Source: Betaproteobacteria bacterium (GTDB lineage: Bacteria; Pseudomonadota; Gammaproteobacteria; Burkholderiales; Usitatibacteraceae). Taken from it: 64,000 nucleotides of DNA. The notes beneath the pieces were generated by a model. It searched no databases and had not been told where the DNA came from. It was given only the letters and a program-made list of their open reading frames with translations. Location of the stretch: NCBI GenBank assembly GCA_016709665.1, contig JADJMI010000027.1, forward strand, positions 1 to 64,000, in the 5' to 3' direction. Position numbers and translations under genes: made by a program. Below, one piece after another: positions 47,710 to 56,418 of this stretch; position 1 is the first letter of the stretch, and the number at the start of each line of letters is the position of its first letter.

Positions 47710-48048
47710 TCATTTCTTGCCGCCCACCAGGGCGTTCACCACGAGGGTGATGAGGCTGTAGAGAACGGATCCGACGAGCGCCGCGACGAAGCCGTTCACC
47801 GTGAACCCCTTCACCACTTCGGCCACGAGCCAGAACATCAGCGCGTTCACCACGAACAGGAAGAGGCCGAGCGTGAGGATCGTGACCGGCAGGGTGAGGA
47901 TCACGAGGATCGGCCGGACGACGGCATTCACGAGCCCGAGCACCAGGGCCGCCACGGCGGCGGCGAAGAAGCCGTCGACGCGCACGCCCGGATACAGGTA
48001 GGCGACGGCGAGCAGCGCCAGCGCGCTCAGGAACCACCGCAACAGCAA
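47710..48048 (-). CDS. Phage-holin-family 4-TM membrane protein (PF04020)
   Basis: A 112-residue protein that is nearly all membrane: about four hydrophobic helices starting MLLRWFLSALALLAVAYLYPGV, then AAVAALVLGLVNAVVRPILV, TLPVTILTLGLFLFVVNAL and GFVAALVGSVLYSLITLVV. NAVVRPIL and LTLPVT are signatures of the four-TM holin-like family, which is widespread in bacteria without phages and has no known function. There is no phage gene nearby. It follows hemH by about 10 nt and is probably cotranscribed with hrcA–hemH. Confidence 0.85.
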   Translation of the reverse strand: MLLRWFLSALALLAVAYLYPGVRVDGFFAAAVAALVLGLVNAVVRPILVILTLPVTILTLGLFLFVVNALMFWLVAEVVKGFTVNGFVAALVGSVLYSLITLVVNALVGGKK

Positions 48049-48057
48049 GGGGGTGGG

Positions 48058-49160
48058 TTACCGGGCGGCGCCCAGCGCCTTCGCGCGGGCCGCCGATTCG
48101 CGGCCGGCCGACTGCGCCGCCGCCGCATCCCAGTCGGCCGACACCCAGCCCTGCAGGTTCTCCAGCGCGATCGCCGTGAGCGCCGTCATGAAGGCCGGGT
48201 TGTCGTTGGTCGTCGGGATGTAGTGATACTCCTTGCCTCCGGCGTGCTGGAACGTCTCGCGACCTTCCATCGCGATCTCCTCGAGCGTCTCGAGACAGTC
48301 GGCGGCGAAGCCGGGGCAGATGACGTCGACGCGACCCGTGCCTTGCGCCCCCAGTTCCGCGAGGCGGTCGGCCGTGTAGGGCTTGAGCCACTCGGCCTTG
48401 CCGAAGCGCGACTGGAAGGTGATGGACGTCCGCTCGTCGGACCAGCCGAGCGCCTCGGCGACGAGCCGGCCGGTCTTCAGGCACTCGCAGTGGTACGGGT
48501 CGCCCTTGTCGAGGCTGAAGCGCGGCAGGCCGTGAAAGCTCATCACGAGGCGGTCCGGCCGGCCGTGCTTCATCCAGTAGTCGTTCACCGCCCGGGCCAC
48601 GGACTTCACGTAGGCCGGGTGGTCGTGGAAGTGCTTCACGAAGCGGATCGCCGGCACGTTGCGCAGTTTCGCGAGCGCGGCGCCCAGCGCGTCCATGGTG
48701 GAGCCGGTCGTGCTGGCCGCGTACTGCGGGTAGAGGGGGAGCACGAGCACCTGGTCGCATCCTTCCGCCCGCAGCTTCGCGAGCGCCGATGCGATGCCGG
48801 GATTGCCGTAACGGCACGCGCCGGCGACGCTGAGAGGGTTCTTCAGGCGCTCGCCCAGGTAGCCGCGCAGCAACTGCACCTGGCGGTCCAGGTACACGCG
48901 AAGGGGCGAGCCGTCCTTCGTCCAGACCGACCGGTACTTGGCCGCGCTCTTGCCGGGCCGCACGCGCAGGATGATCCCGTGCAGGATGAGCCACCACACG
49001 GGGCGGGGAATCTCGACGACGCGGGGGTCCCAGAGGAATTCGGCGAGATAGCGCCGGACCGCGGACGCCGTGGGCTCGTCGGGAGTGCCCAGGTTCACGA
49101 GGAGAATGCCCACGCGCGAGGGCGTGCCGTGGGCGTACGGCGGTTCGGGAAGGGGGGCAT
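48058..49160 (-). CDS. hemH: Ferrochelatase, frameshifted at its start codon region as sequenced
   Basis: Inserts Fe2+ into protoporphyrin IX in the last step of heme synthesis. Signatures: GILLVNLGTPDEPTASAVRR, VLPLYPQYAASTTGS, the His in MSFHGLPRFSLDKGDPY, SITFQSRFGKAEWLKPYT and DVICPGFAADCLETLEEI. No usable in-frame start exists as read. The ATG at 49160, 4 nt after the hrcA stop, is out of frame by one base. Seven instead of six G at 49152-49157 (plus strand) would give the typical beginning MPPLPEPPYAHGTPSRVG and a 367-residue protein. The homology is certain and the start is inferred. Confidence 0.92.
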
Positions 49161-49163
49161 GAA

Positions 49164-50189
49164 TTAGTGCTGCGAGAGCGCGGACGAGACCAGCTTCGCG
49201 GTGATGTCCACGATGGGGATGACGCGCTCGTAGGCCATGCGCGTGGGGCCGATGACGCCCACCGTGCCGACCACGCGGCCGTCGACCTCGTAGGGGGCGG
49301 TCACGATGGAGCATTCGTCGAGCGGCACGAGCTGCGAGTCGCCGCCGATGAAGATCTTGACGCCGTCGGCGCGCTCGCTGTCGTCGAGAAGCTTGAGCAG
49401 CTGCGCCTTCTTCTCGAAGAGGTCGAAGAGCTTGCGAAGGCGAGCGCGGTCCGAGGCGAGGTCCTCGTATTCGATGAGGTTCCTCTCGCCGGCGAGCACG
49501 ACGCCGTCCGCGGGCTGGCGAAGCGCCTCGCCGCCGGTGTCGATGGCGGCCTTCATGAGCCCCGAGATGTCGCGGTGCAGGTCGAGCAGCTCGTTCCTCA
49601 CGCGACTCGTGATGTCGCCGAAGTCGAGGCCGGCGTAGTGCTGGTTGATGGCCTGCGCGGCCTCCTGCAGCTGGGCGGCGTTGTAGGCGCGGTCCGTGAC
49701 CAGCACGCGGTTCTGCACCTCGCCGTCCATCGCGACGATGATGAGGAGCACGCGGCGCTCGGACAGGTGGATGAACTCCACGTGCCGCAGGGACGAGCGG
49801 CGCCGCGGCGCGATCACCACCCCGGCGAAGTGGGTGAGTTCCGAGAGCACCTGCGAGGCCGCGGCCACCACGCGGTGCGGGTCGTCCGGCATGAGCGTGT
49901 CCTCGATCTGGGTGCGCTCGACTTCCTCCAGGGGGCGCACCGTGAGGAGCGTGTCGACGAAGAACCGGTAGCCCTTGGGCGTCGGGATCCGCCCGGCGGA
50001 GGTGTGCGGGCTCGAGACGAAGCCCATCTCCTCCAGGTCCGCCATCACGTTGCGGATGGTCGCGGGCGAGAGTTCGAGGCTGGAGGCGCGGGCGAGCACG
50101 CGCGAGCCCACGGGCTGCCCGTCGGCGATGTATCGCTCGACGAGGATCTTCAGCAGGGCCTGGGCGCGTTCATTGAGCATGCGGGCCAT
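49164..50189 (-). CDS. hrcA: Heat-inducible transcription repressor HrcA
   Basis: A 341-residue repressor of class I heat-shock genes (usually groESL) through CIRCE operators. The winged-helix N-terminus reads ERAQALLKILVERYIADGQPVGSR and LELSPATIRNVMADLEEMGF, followed by SPHTSAGRIPTPKGYRFFVDTLL; then comes a GAF-like domain ending with VGVIGPTRMAYERVIPIVD. ATG at 50180 (MLNERAQ) is an equally good start. No CIRCE element was seen in this window, so its targets lie elsewhere. It is divergent from nadK. Confidence 0.95.
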   Translation of the reverse strand: MARMLNERAQALLKILVERYIADGQPVGSRVLARASSLELSPATIRNVMADLEEMGFVSSPHTSAGRIPTPKGYRFFVDTLLTVRPLEEVERTQIEDTLMPDDPHRVVAAASQVLSELTHFAGVVIAPRRRSSLRHVEFIHLSERRVLLIIVAMDGEVQNRVLVTDRAYNAAQLQEAAQAINQHYAGLDFGDITSRVRNELLDLHRDISGLMKAAIDTGGEALRQPADGVVLAGERNLIEYEDLASDRARLRKLFDLFEKKAQLLKLLDDSERADGVKIFIGGDSQLVPLDECSIVTAPYEVDGRVVGTVGVIGPTRMAYERVIPIVDITAKLVSSALSQH

Positions 50190-50265
50190 TGTACAAAAAA
50201 TCCTTCGCGGGCTTCCGGGTGATTCGCCTTCGATTCCGGCGAAGGCCTATGGTCTAATGGCGGCC

Positions 50266-51141
50266 ATGTCCCCAGCGTTCAAGACCGTGGCCGTGGTCGG
50301 CAAGAGCGACGCCACGGTCCTTCCCGACAAGCTCGACCAGGTGATGGCGGTGCTGCGCGAGCACGGCGCGACGGTCCTCATGGACACGCGCACGGCCGAA
50401 GCCTCGCGCACGCCGCCGGACGAAGCCCTCGACCTCGAGCGCCTGCCCGAAAGGGCGGATCTCGCCATCGTCGTGGGCGGCGACGGCACGCTGCTGTCGT
50501 GCACGCGCCTCATGGTGGCTCACGGGGTGCCGCTCATCGGGGTGAACCTCGGCCGCCTGGGCTTCCTCACGGACATCCCGGCCGGCGAGGTGGCCGAGCA
50601 GCTCTCGCCGGTGCTTCGCGGGCATTTCGAGCGCGAGGAGCGCCTCATGCTCGCCTCGCGCGTCTCGCGCTCGGGGCAGGAGGTCGTCGCCACCCACGCC
50701 ATGAACGACGTGGTGGTGAGCCGGGGCAGCTCGGGCAGCATGATCGAGTTCGCCGTGCACGTGGACGGGGAGTTCATCTACAGCCTGCGCGCCGACGGCG
50801 TGATCGCCGCCTCGCCCACCGGAACCACGGCGTACGCGTTGTCGGCCGGCGGGCCGGTGCTGCACCCGTGCCTCGCGGCGATCGCGCTCGTGCCCATCTC
50901 GCCCCACACGCTCTCCAACCGGCCCATCGTGCTTCCCGGCGACCGGCGAATCGACATCGTGCTCGTGCGCGGGCAGGGCGCCTGCGCCAATTTCGACGTG
51001 CAGGAGTCCTTCGAGCTCGAGCCCGGCGACGTCGTGGGCGTCGCGGCGGCGGCCAAGCCGGCGGTGCTCCTGCATCCCCCGGGCTACAGCTACTTCTCGA
51101 TGCTGCGCACGAAACTGCGCTGGAACGAGCGGAACGCCTGA
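50266..51141 (+). CDS. nadK: NAD kinase
   Basis: A 291-residue enzyme that phosphorylates NAD to NADP. Signatures: AIVVGGDGTLLSCTRLM (GGDG loop), GRLGFLTDI, the NDVVVSRG motif and ASPTGTTAYALSAGGPVLHP. MSPAFKTVAVVGK at 50266 is the family-like start; another ATG is 9 nt upstream. Divergent from hrcA and followed by recN after 16 nt, a conserved betaproteobacterial order (hrcA < > nadK–recN). Confidence 0.95.
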   Translation: MSPAFKTVAVVGKSDATVLPDKLDQVMAVLREHGATVLMDTRTAEASRTPPDEALDLERLPERADLAIVVGGDGTLLSCTRLMVAHGVPLIGVNLGRLGFLTDIPAGEVAEQLSPVLRGHFEREERLMLASRVSRSGQEVVATHAMNDVVVSRGSSGSMIEFAVHVDGEFIYSLRADGVIAASPTGTTAYALSAGGPVLHPCLAAIALVPISPHTLSNRPIVLPGDRRIDIVLVRGQGACANFDVQESFELEPGDVVGVAAAAKPAVLLHPPGYSYFSMLRTKLRWNERNA

Positions 51142-51157
51142 AGGGCGCACCCCGGCG

Positions 51158-52867
51158 ATGCTGACGGCGCTCCTGCTGCGCGATTTCGTGATCGTCGATG
51201 CGCTCGAGATCGAGCTCGTCTCGGGCTTCACGGCGCTCACCGGCGAGACGGGCGCCGGCAAGTCCATCCTCGTCGACGCGCTCGGGCTCGCGCTCGGCGC
51301 CCGGGCCGATTCGGGGGTCGTGCGGCCGGGCGCGGATCGCGCGGAGGTGAGCGCGGAGTTCGACGTCGCGCGGCTCGCCGCGGCCCGCGACTGGCTCGCG
51401 GGAGCCGACCTCGACGACGACGGGGCGTCGGCCTGCGTGGTGCGCCGCACCGTCGATCGCGCCGGGCGCTCGCGCGCCTTCGTGAACGGCCGGCCCGTCA
51501 CGGCGGGGCAGCTCCGGGACCTCGGCGAGCGCCTCGTCGACATCCACGGACAGCACGAACACCAGTGGCTCACCCGGCGCGACTACCAGCGGCGGCTTCT
51601 CGACGCTTTCGCCGGCTCGGAATCGTCGGCGGCCGAAGTCGCCCGGTTGCACGGGGAATGGCGACGGGCGGAGGCGGCCCGGGCGGCGCGCGAAGCGGCC
51701 GCAGAAAGTTCGGAGCGCGAGCGCGCCCTGCTCCGCGACGACATCCGCGATCTCGAGGTCCTCGGATTCACGCCGGAGGGCTGGGCGGAGGAACAGGCCG
51801 AGCACCGGCGTCTCGCGCACGCGCAGGAACTCATCGCGGGCGCCCGCGAATCGCTCGACCTGCTGGACGAAGATGAAAGCTCGGCTTCCACGCGGCTCGC
51901 CCAGGCCGCTTCGCGCCTGAAGGATGCCGCCGCCCTGGATCCGGGCCTCGCCGATGCCGCGCGGGACGCGGAAGCCGCGCTCGCCCACGCCGGCGAGGCG
52001 ACTCACGCCCTGCGCCGCTACTTGCAGGGCATCGAGGCCGACCCCGCGCGGCTCGACGCGCTCGATCGCCGCCTGCGCGCCGTGCACGATGCCGCGCGGC
52101 GCCTGCGCGTCGAACCCGCTCGACTCGCCGACGCGCTCGCCGAACGCCTCGCGCGGCTGGAGGCGCTCGGCGGCGACGCGAGTCACGAGGCGCTGGTCGC
52201 GAAGGAAAGGGAATCCGAGGGCGCCTTTCGCGAGGCGGCGAAGCGGCTCACGAAGGCCCGTCGCGCGGCCGCCGACAAGCTTGCCGGGGAAGTGACGCGT
52301 CGCCTGCAAGGGCTCGCCATGGAGGGCGGCCGCCTGGCGGTGGTCCTCGAGTCGCTGGCCGAACCGACCGCCGCGGGCCTCGAGTCGGTGGAATTCCAGG
52401 TCGCCGCCCACGCCGGGCAACCGTTGGGCCCGGTCGGCAAGGTCGCCTCCGGCGGGGAACTCTCCCGCCTCGCACTCGCGATCCAGGTGCTCATGGGCGG
52501 GCGCGCCGGGGTGCCGACTCTCGTGTTCGACGAGGTCGACACGGGCATCGGCGGTCGGGTGGCGGAAATCGTCGGCACGCTGCTCGCGGAACTCGCTCGC
52601 CATCACCAGGTGCTGTGCGTCACGCACCTGCCGCAGGTCGCCTCGCGGGCGCGCCACCAGCTGCGGGTATCGAAATTCTCCGGCCCGAAGGGTACCCTCG
52701 CTGCGGTGGAGCCCCTCGATGCCGAGGGACGGGTCGAGGAGATCGCCCGGATGCTGGGAGGGGCGAAGATCACGCAGACCACGCGCAGGCACGCCGAGGA
52801 AATGCTGGGCGAGGCCGCCGCCCCTGCGCAAGGCGAGGAAAGCGGGACGCGGCGAGGCGCGCGGTAA
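51158..52867 (+). CDS. recN: DNA repair protein RecN
   Basis: A 569-residue SMC-like ATPase for double-strand-break repair. The Walker A motif is GETGAGKS at 29-36 after LRDFVIVDALEIEL. The two long coiled-coil arms lie at about 160-220 and 300-370. The signature segment is VASGGELSRLALAIQVLMGG, with Walker B LVFDEVDTGIGG and HLPQVASRARHQL. Length and domain order are standard. No LexA-type SOS box was visible upstream. Confidence 0.95.
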   Translation: MLTALLLRDFVIVDALEIELVSGFTALTGETGAGKSILVDALGLALGARADSGVVRPGADRAEVSAEFDVARLAAARDWLAGADLDDDGASACVVRRTVDRAGRSRAFVNGRPVTAGQLRDLGERLVDIHGQHEHQWLTRRDYQRRLLDAFAGSESSAAEVARLHGEWRRAEAARAAREAAAESSERERALLRDDIRDLEVLGFTPEGWAEEQAEHRRLAHAQELIAGARESLDLLDEDESSASTRLAQAASRLKDAAALDPGLADAARDAEAALAHAGEATHALRRYLQGIEADPARLDALDRRLRAVHDAARRLRVEPARLADALAERLARLEALGGDASHEALVAKERESEGAFREAAKRLTKARRAAADKLAGEVTRRLQGLAMEGGRLAVVLESLAEPTAAGLESVEFQVAAHAGQPLGPVGKVASGGELSRLALAIQVLMGGRAGVPTLVFDEVDTGIGGRVAEIVGTLLAELARHHQVLCVTHLPQVASRARHQLRVSKFSGPKGTLAAVEPLDAEGRVEEIARMLGGAKITQTTRRHAEEMLGEAAAPAQGEESGTRRGAR

Positions 52868-52895
52868 CGCCGAGGCAAAGGGGAGGGCGAGTCGC

Positions 52896-54125
52896 ATGAA
52901 TGTCGCGGGGGGCAAGACGGCGCTGGTGCTCGCGGGCGGGGGCGCGCGCGCGGCCTACCAGGTCGGCGTGCTGAAGGCGCTTCGCGAGATGCTGCCCGAT
53001 CCGCGCGTGAATCCGTTTCCCATCATCGCGGGCACCTCGGCCGGCGCCGTCAACGCCGGCGCGCTGGCGTGCCACGCCGACGACTTCGGCCACGCCGTCG
53101 ACAACCTGATCGAGGTCTGGCGCCATTTCGAACCGCGCCACGTCTACCGGGCGGACTTCGCCGGGGTCATCGCAAACAGCTCGCGCTGGCTGTTCGGCCT
53201 CTTCTTCGGGGCCTGGCTTCGCGACAAGCGCATTTCGCTCCTGGACAACCGTCCGCTCGCCGCGCTCCTCGAGCGCAAGCTCGAGTTCGATCGCATCGCC
53301 ACCAACATCGCGGGCGGCTCGCTCGACGCGCTCGCCATCAGCTGCTCGGGCTACACGTCCGGGCAGAGTTGCAGCTTCTTCGAGGGGGCGCCGCACCTGG
53401 GCGGCTGGAAGCGCTCGCAGCGGGTGGGGCTTCGCACGCGCATCCGCGTGGAGCACCTGATGGCCTCGGCGGCCATCCCGTTCATCTTCCCGGCGCAGAA
53501 GCTCAACCGCGAATTCTTCGGGGATGGCTCCATGCGGCAGATCGCCCCGGTGAGCCCGGCGCTGCACCTCGGGGCGGACCGCGTGGTGGTGATCGGCACG
53601 GCGAAGATCCGCAACGACGCGCCCGACCGCACGCGCGGCGACCTCTACCCGACCCTCGCCCAGGTGGCCGGCCACGTGATGAACTCGATCTTCCTCGACA
53701 GCCTCGCGGTGGACATCGAGCGGCTCGAGCGCATCAACCGCACCATCAGCGCCGTGCCGCCCGCGAGGCTGCGCGAGATGGGGCTCACGCTCCACCACGT
53801 CGACGTGCTGGTGATGACGCCCTCGGAGCCCCTGGACGTCATCGCGCTGCGCCACGTGAGGAGCCTTCCCGCGCCCATCCGGTTCCTGATGCGCACCATC
53901 GGCGCGATGCGCCGCGGCGGCGCCAACCTCGCGAGCTACCTGCTGTTCGAGCAGGGCTACTGCCAGGAGCTGATCGCCCTGGGCTATCACGACACGATGA
54001 AGCGCCGCGAGGAGGTCGAGGCCTTCCTGGGCGGGGCCATGTGCCCGGTGCCCGGCGCCTATGCCCGCACGGTGAAATTCTTCGTTCCCCAGAAGACCGA
54101 AGCCCCGCCCGCGGCCGGATCGTGA
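52896..54125 (+). CDS. Patatin-like phospholipase family protein (cytoplasmic type)
   Basis: A 409-residue serine acyl hydrolase. The oxyanion loop GGGARAAYQVGVL is at 14-26, the nucleophile Ser48 is in AGTSAGAVNAG, and the dyad Asp is in FFGDGSMRQIAP. There is no signal peptide, unlike the lipoprotein patatin at 35608. The C-terminal half (from about 230, TRGDLYPTLAQVAGHVMNSIF) matches a long form common in proteobacteria; relatives include alpha/beta-type proteins linked to polyhydroxyalkanoate or membrane lipid turnover, but the substrate is unknown. GGGGAGGG precedes the ATG. The thioesterase follows after 2 nt. Confidence 0.88.
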   Translation: MNVAGGKTALVLAGGGARAAYQVGVLKALREMLPDPRVNPFPIIAGTSAGAVNAGALACHADDFGHAVDNLIEVWRHFEPRHVYRADFAGVIANSSRWLFGLFFGAWLRDKRISLLDNRPLAALLERKLEFDRIATNIAGGSLDALAISCSGYTSGQSCSFFEGAPHLGGWKRSQRVGLRTRIRVEHLMASAAIPFIFPAQKLNREFFGDGSMRQIAPVSPALHLGADRVVVIGTAKIRNDAPDRTRGDLYPTLAQVAGHVMNSIFLDSLAVDIERLERINRTISAVPPARLREMGLTLHHVDVLVMTPSEPLDVIALRHVRSLPAPIRFLMRTIGAMRRGGANLASYLLFEQGYCQELIALGYHDTMKRREEVEAFLGGAMCPVPGAYARTVKFFVPQKTEAPPAAGS

Positions 54126-54127
54126 CG

Positions 54128-54535
54128 ATGGCCCGACCCGAACCGCACGCGCTCGCCGACTATCCGCACACGCAGGCCGTCACCACCCGCTGGATGGACA
54201 ACGACGCCTACGGGCACGTGAACAACGTCGTGTACTACTCGTACTTCGACACGATCGTGAACGCGTGGCTGATCGCGAAGGGCCTGCTCGACGTGGAGAA
54301 GGGCAACCCGATCGGCCTGGTGGTCGAGACGGGCTGCCGCTATTTCGAGCCGCTCACCTACCCCGAAACCGTCACGGCCGCGATGCGCGTGGCGCACGTG
54401 GGCAATTCGAGCGTGCGCTACGAGATCGCGCTTTTCGGCGAGGGCCGGGACCGGGCCGCCGCCCAGGGGCACTTCGTGCACGTCTACGTGGATCGGCAGA
54501 CCCGTCGGCCCGCGACGCTGTCGCCCGAATGGTAG
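54128..54535 (+). CDS. Acyl-CoA thioesterase, 4HBT hotdog family (YbgC-like)
   Basis: A 135-residue single hotdog domain. TTRWMDNDAYGHVNNVVYYS contains the catalytic Asp and the helix that binds CoA, as in 4-hydroxybenzoyl-CoA thioesterase and YbgC. GCRYFEPLTYPETVTAAMRV and SVRYEIALF follow the family. The acyl substrate cannot be told from sequence. The ATG follows the patatin stop directly, so the two lipid-related genes are probably one unit. It converges on the esterase gene. Confidence 0.88.
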   Translation: MARPEPHALADYPHTQAVTTRWMDNDAYGHVNNVVYYSYFDTIVNAWLIAKGLLDVEKGNPIGLVVETGCRYFEPLTYPETVTAAMRVAHVGNSSVRYEIALFGEGRDRAAAQGHFVHVYVDRQTRRPATLSPEW

Positions 54536-55210
54536 CACGATCCGGTTTCCCAGCCTGGCGCAAAGCCACTGTCCCATGGCCGTCACCTCCTCGGCGCACA
54601 CCGAGTGGGGCATCGGGTACTCGTGCCACTCGGGGCGGATGCCCCGGGCCTCGAGGGCCTCCCGCGAGGACCGGGCGAGCGAAAGGGGAATGACCGGATC
54701 CTCCGTGCCGTGCGCCATGAAGACCGGGATCGACGAATTCGCGTCCGAAGCCTCGGCGGGCAGCGTCTCGGCGAGCGGCAGGTAGGTCGAGAGGGCGAGG
54801 ATGCCGGCGAGGGGCTCGCCGTGGCGAAGGCCCGTGTGCAGCGCGATCGCGCCGCCCTGCGAGAATCCGGCCAGGACGATGCGGCCCGCGGCGATCCCGC
54901 GCGAGCGCTCGCGCTCGATGAGCGCCTCGACGCTCGCCTGGGACTCGCGGATCCCGCGCTCGTCCGGCAGGCGCCCGATGTCGCTCATCGCGATGTCGTA
55001 CCACGCGCGCATCCGGTAGCCGTTGTTGATGGTGACCGGACGCACCGGCGCGTGCGGAAAGACGAAGCGCACCCCGAGGTCTTCGGGCAGGTCCAGTTCG
55101 CGCACGATCGGCACGAAATCCCAGCCGTCGGCACCCAGGCCGTGCATCCAGATGACGGTGGCGGAGGGCTCGGGGCCCGTCGCGAGTTCGATGCGCTGCA
55201 GGTCTTCCAT
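54536..55210 (-). CDS. Carboxylesterase/phospholipase (EstB-like alpha/beta hydrolase), 3' end unresolved
   Basis: A cytosolic alpha/beta hydrolase of the carboxylesterase/lysophospholipase family. VIWMHGLGADGWDFVPIV forms the oxyanion loop, VLAGFSQGGAIALHTGL carries the nucleophile Ser, MAHGTEDPVIPLSLA the Asp and YPMPHSVCAEEV the His. Homologues end shortly after GQWLxARLG. Here the frame stays open past that point to 54059, antisense to the thioesterase, which is not credible protein. No simple one-base repair gives a nearby stop, so the interval covers only the homology-supported part. It follows mog after 2 nt. Confidence 0.85.
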
Positions 55211-55212
55211 GC

Positions 55213-55809
55213 TCAGGCTTTCGGGGGTCGGATCGCGTTCTTGGGTCGGAAGGCCTTCACCACGTCCTCGCGGGTTTCGAGGTAGGGGCCCTGGATGAGG
55301 TCGATGCAGTAGGGCACCGCGGCGAAGATGCCGGGCACCAGCGCCTTGCCGGATTCGTCCTTGAGCCCCTCGAGCGTCTCTCGGATGGACTTGGGCTGGC
55401 CGGGCAGGTTGAGGATGAGGGCACGGCCGCGGATCACCGCGACCTGCCGCGAGAGGATGGCGGTCGGCACGAAGGCGAGCGAGATGCGCCGCATCTGCTC
55501 GCCGAAGCCCGGCATCTCGCGATCGCCCACGGCGAGGGTGGCCTCGGGCGTCACGTCGCGAGGCGCCGGGCCGGTGCCGCCGGTCGTGATGACGAGGTCG
55601 CACTTCGCGTCATCGACCAGTTCGCGCAGCGTGGCCTCGATCACGGGGCGCTCGTCGGGAATGAGCCGGCGCTCGAAGGCGAGCGGGTTCACGAGCGCGT
55701 TCGAGAGCCACTGCTCGAGCGCGGGGATGCCCTCGTCGCGGTAGACGCCCTGGGACGCGCGGTCGCTCGTGGCGACGAGCCCGATGCGGGCCGGGTCGGG
55801 CGCGCTCAC
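55213..55809 (-). CDS. mog: Molybdopterin adenylyltransferase (MogA)
   Basis: A 198-residue enzyme that adenylates molybdopterin before molybdenum insertion. GLVATSDRASQGVYRDEGIP, LVITTGGTGPAPRDVTPEAT (the MPT-binding TGGTG loop) and LILNLPGQPKSIRETLEG are diagnostic. The GTG start overlaps the corrected darP stop (GTGA). A molybdenum cofactor pathway is implied, although no other moa/moe genes are in the window. Confidence 0.94.
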   Translation of the reverse strand: MSAPDPARIGLVATSDRASQGVYRDEGIPALEQWLSNALVNPLAFERRLIPDERPVIEATLRELVDDAKCDLVITTGGTGPAPRDVTPEATLAVGDREMPGFGEQMRRISLAFVPTAILSRQVAVIRGRALILNLPGQPKSIRETLEGLKDESGKALVPGIFAAVPYCIDLIQGPYLETREDVVKAFRPKNAIRPPKA

Positions 55810-56308
55810 GGGGTGGCCCCGAGTCGTTCTGCAGGATGGCGTTCACCAGCTGGAAGAGCTCGCGGTAGCGCTTCGGCGAGCGCTCGGCCTCGCGCTCGGC
55901 ACGGGCTTCGGTCGCGAGCCGGCGGAGCGTCACGGGGTCCGCCGAGGGGTACTCGGCGACGAAGCGTTCGATGCCGTCCGGCTCGGAAAGCATCGCCTCG
56001 CGCCACTTCTCGGCACGGTGGAAGCGGGCGGTCTCGCGCGTGGCCGGCGCCTTGAACGCCTCGAGTTGCGCCACGAGGGGTCCGGCGTCCAGGTGGCGCA
56101 TGAGCTTGCCGATGAACTGCATCTGGCGCCGCAGCGCCTCGTGCTTGGTGATCGAGCGGGCGGCCTCGACGGCCTCGCGAAGCCTTTCGGGCAGCTCGAC
56201 CTTCGCGAGCTGCTCGGGCCGCAGTTTCGTGAGCGCGATGCCGACGGCCTGCAGGTCGTGGCTCTGCCGTTTGCGCTGCGTTTTGCTGATAAGATTCTCG
56301 TCTTCCAT
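55806..56308 (-). CDS. darP: DarP/YjgA ribosome-associated protein, frameshifted at its end as sequenced
   Basis: A DUF615 protein that associates with late 50S ribosomal precursors. SKTQRKRQSHDLQAVGIAL, ALRRQMQFIGKLMRHLD and SPKRYRELFQLVNAIL are family signatures. As read, the frame misses its stop and runs on to 55610 across mog. One more G in the minus-strand GGGG (plus-strand CCCC at 55817-55820) would end the protein with NDSGATP and a TGA at 55806-55808, overlapping the mog GTG, and give 167 residues, the usual size. It is divergent from pmbA. Confidence 0.92.
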
Positions 56309-56418
56309 CGCCTCGAAAACCGCCAGGGTGCCGCGTGCCGCGGGTGCGTTTCACGCGCCCGGCAGAGTGTAGTGGTTTTGGCCTCCCCGCGGTGACCGCC
56401 TTCCCCCCATTTTCCACC

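Noticed and set aside
47710..48048. Prophage remnant suggested by the phage-holin family name.
   Set aside because: The family is a general four-helix membrane protein; no other phage gene, integrase or att-like repeat is nearby.
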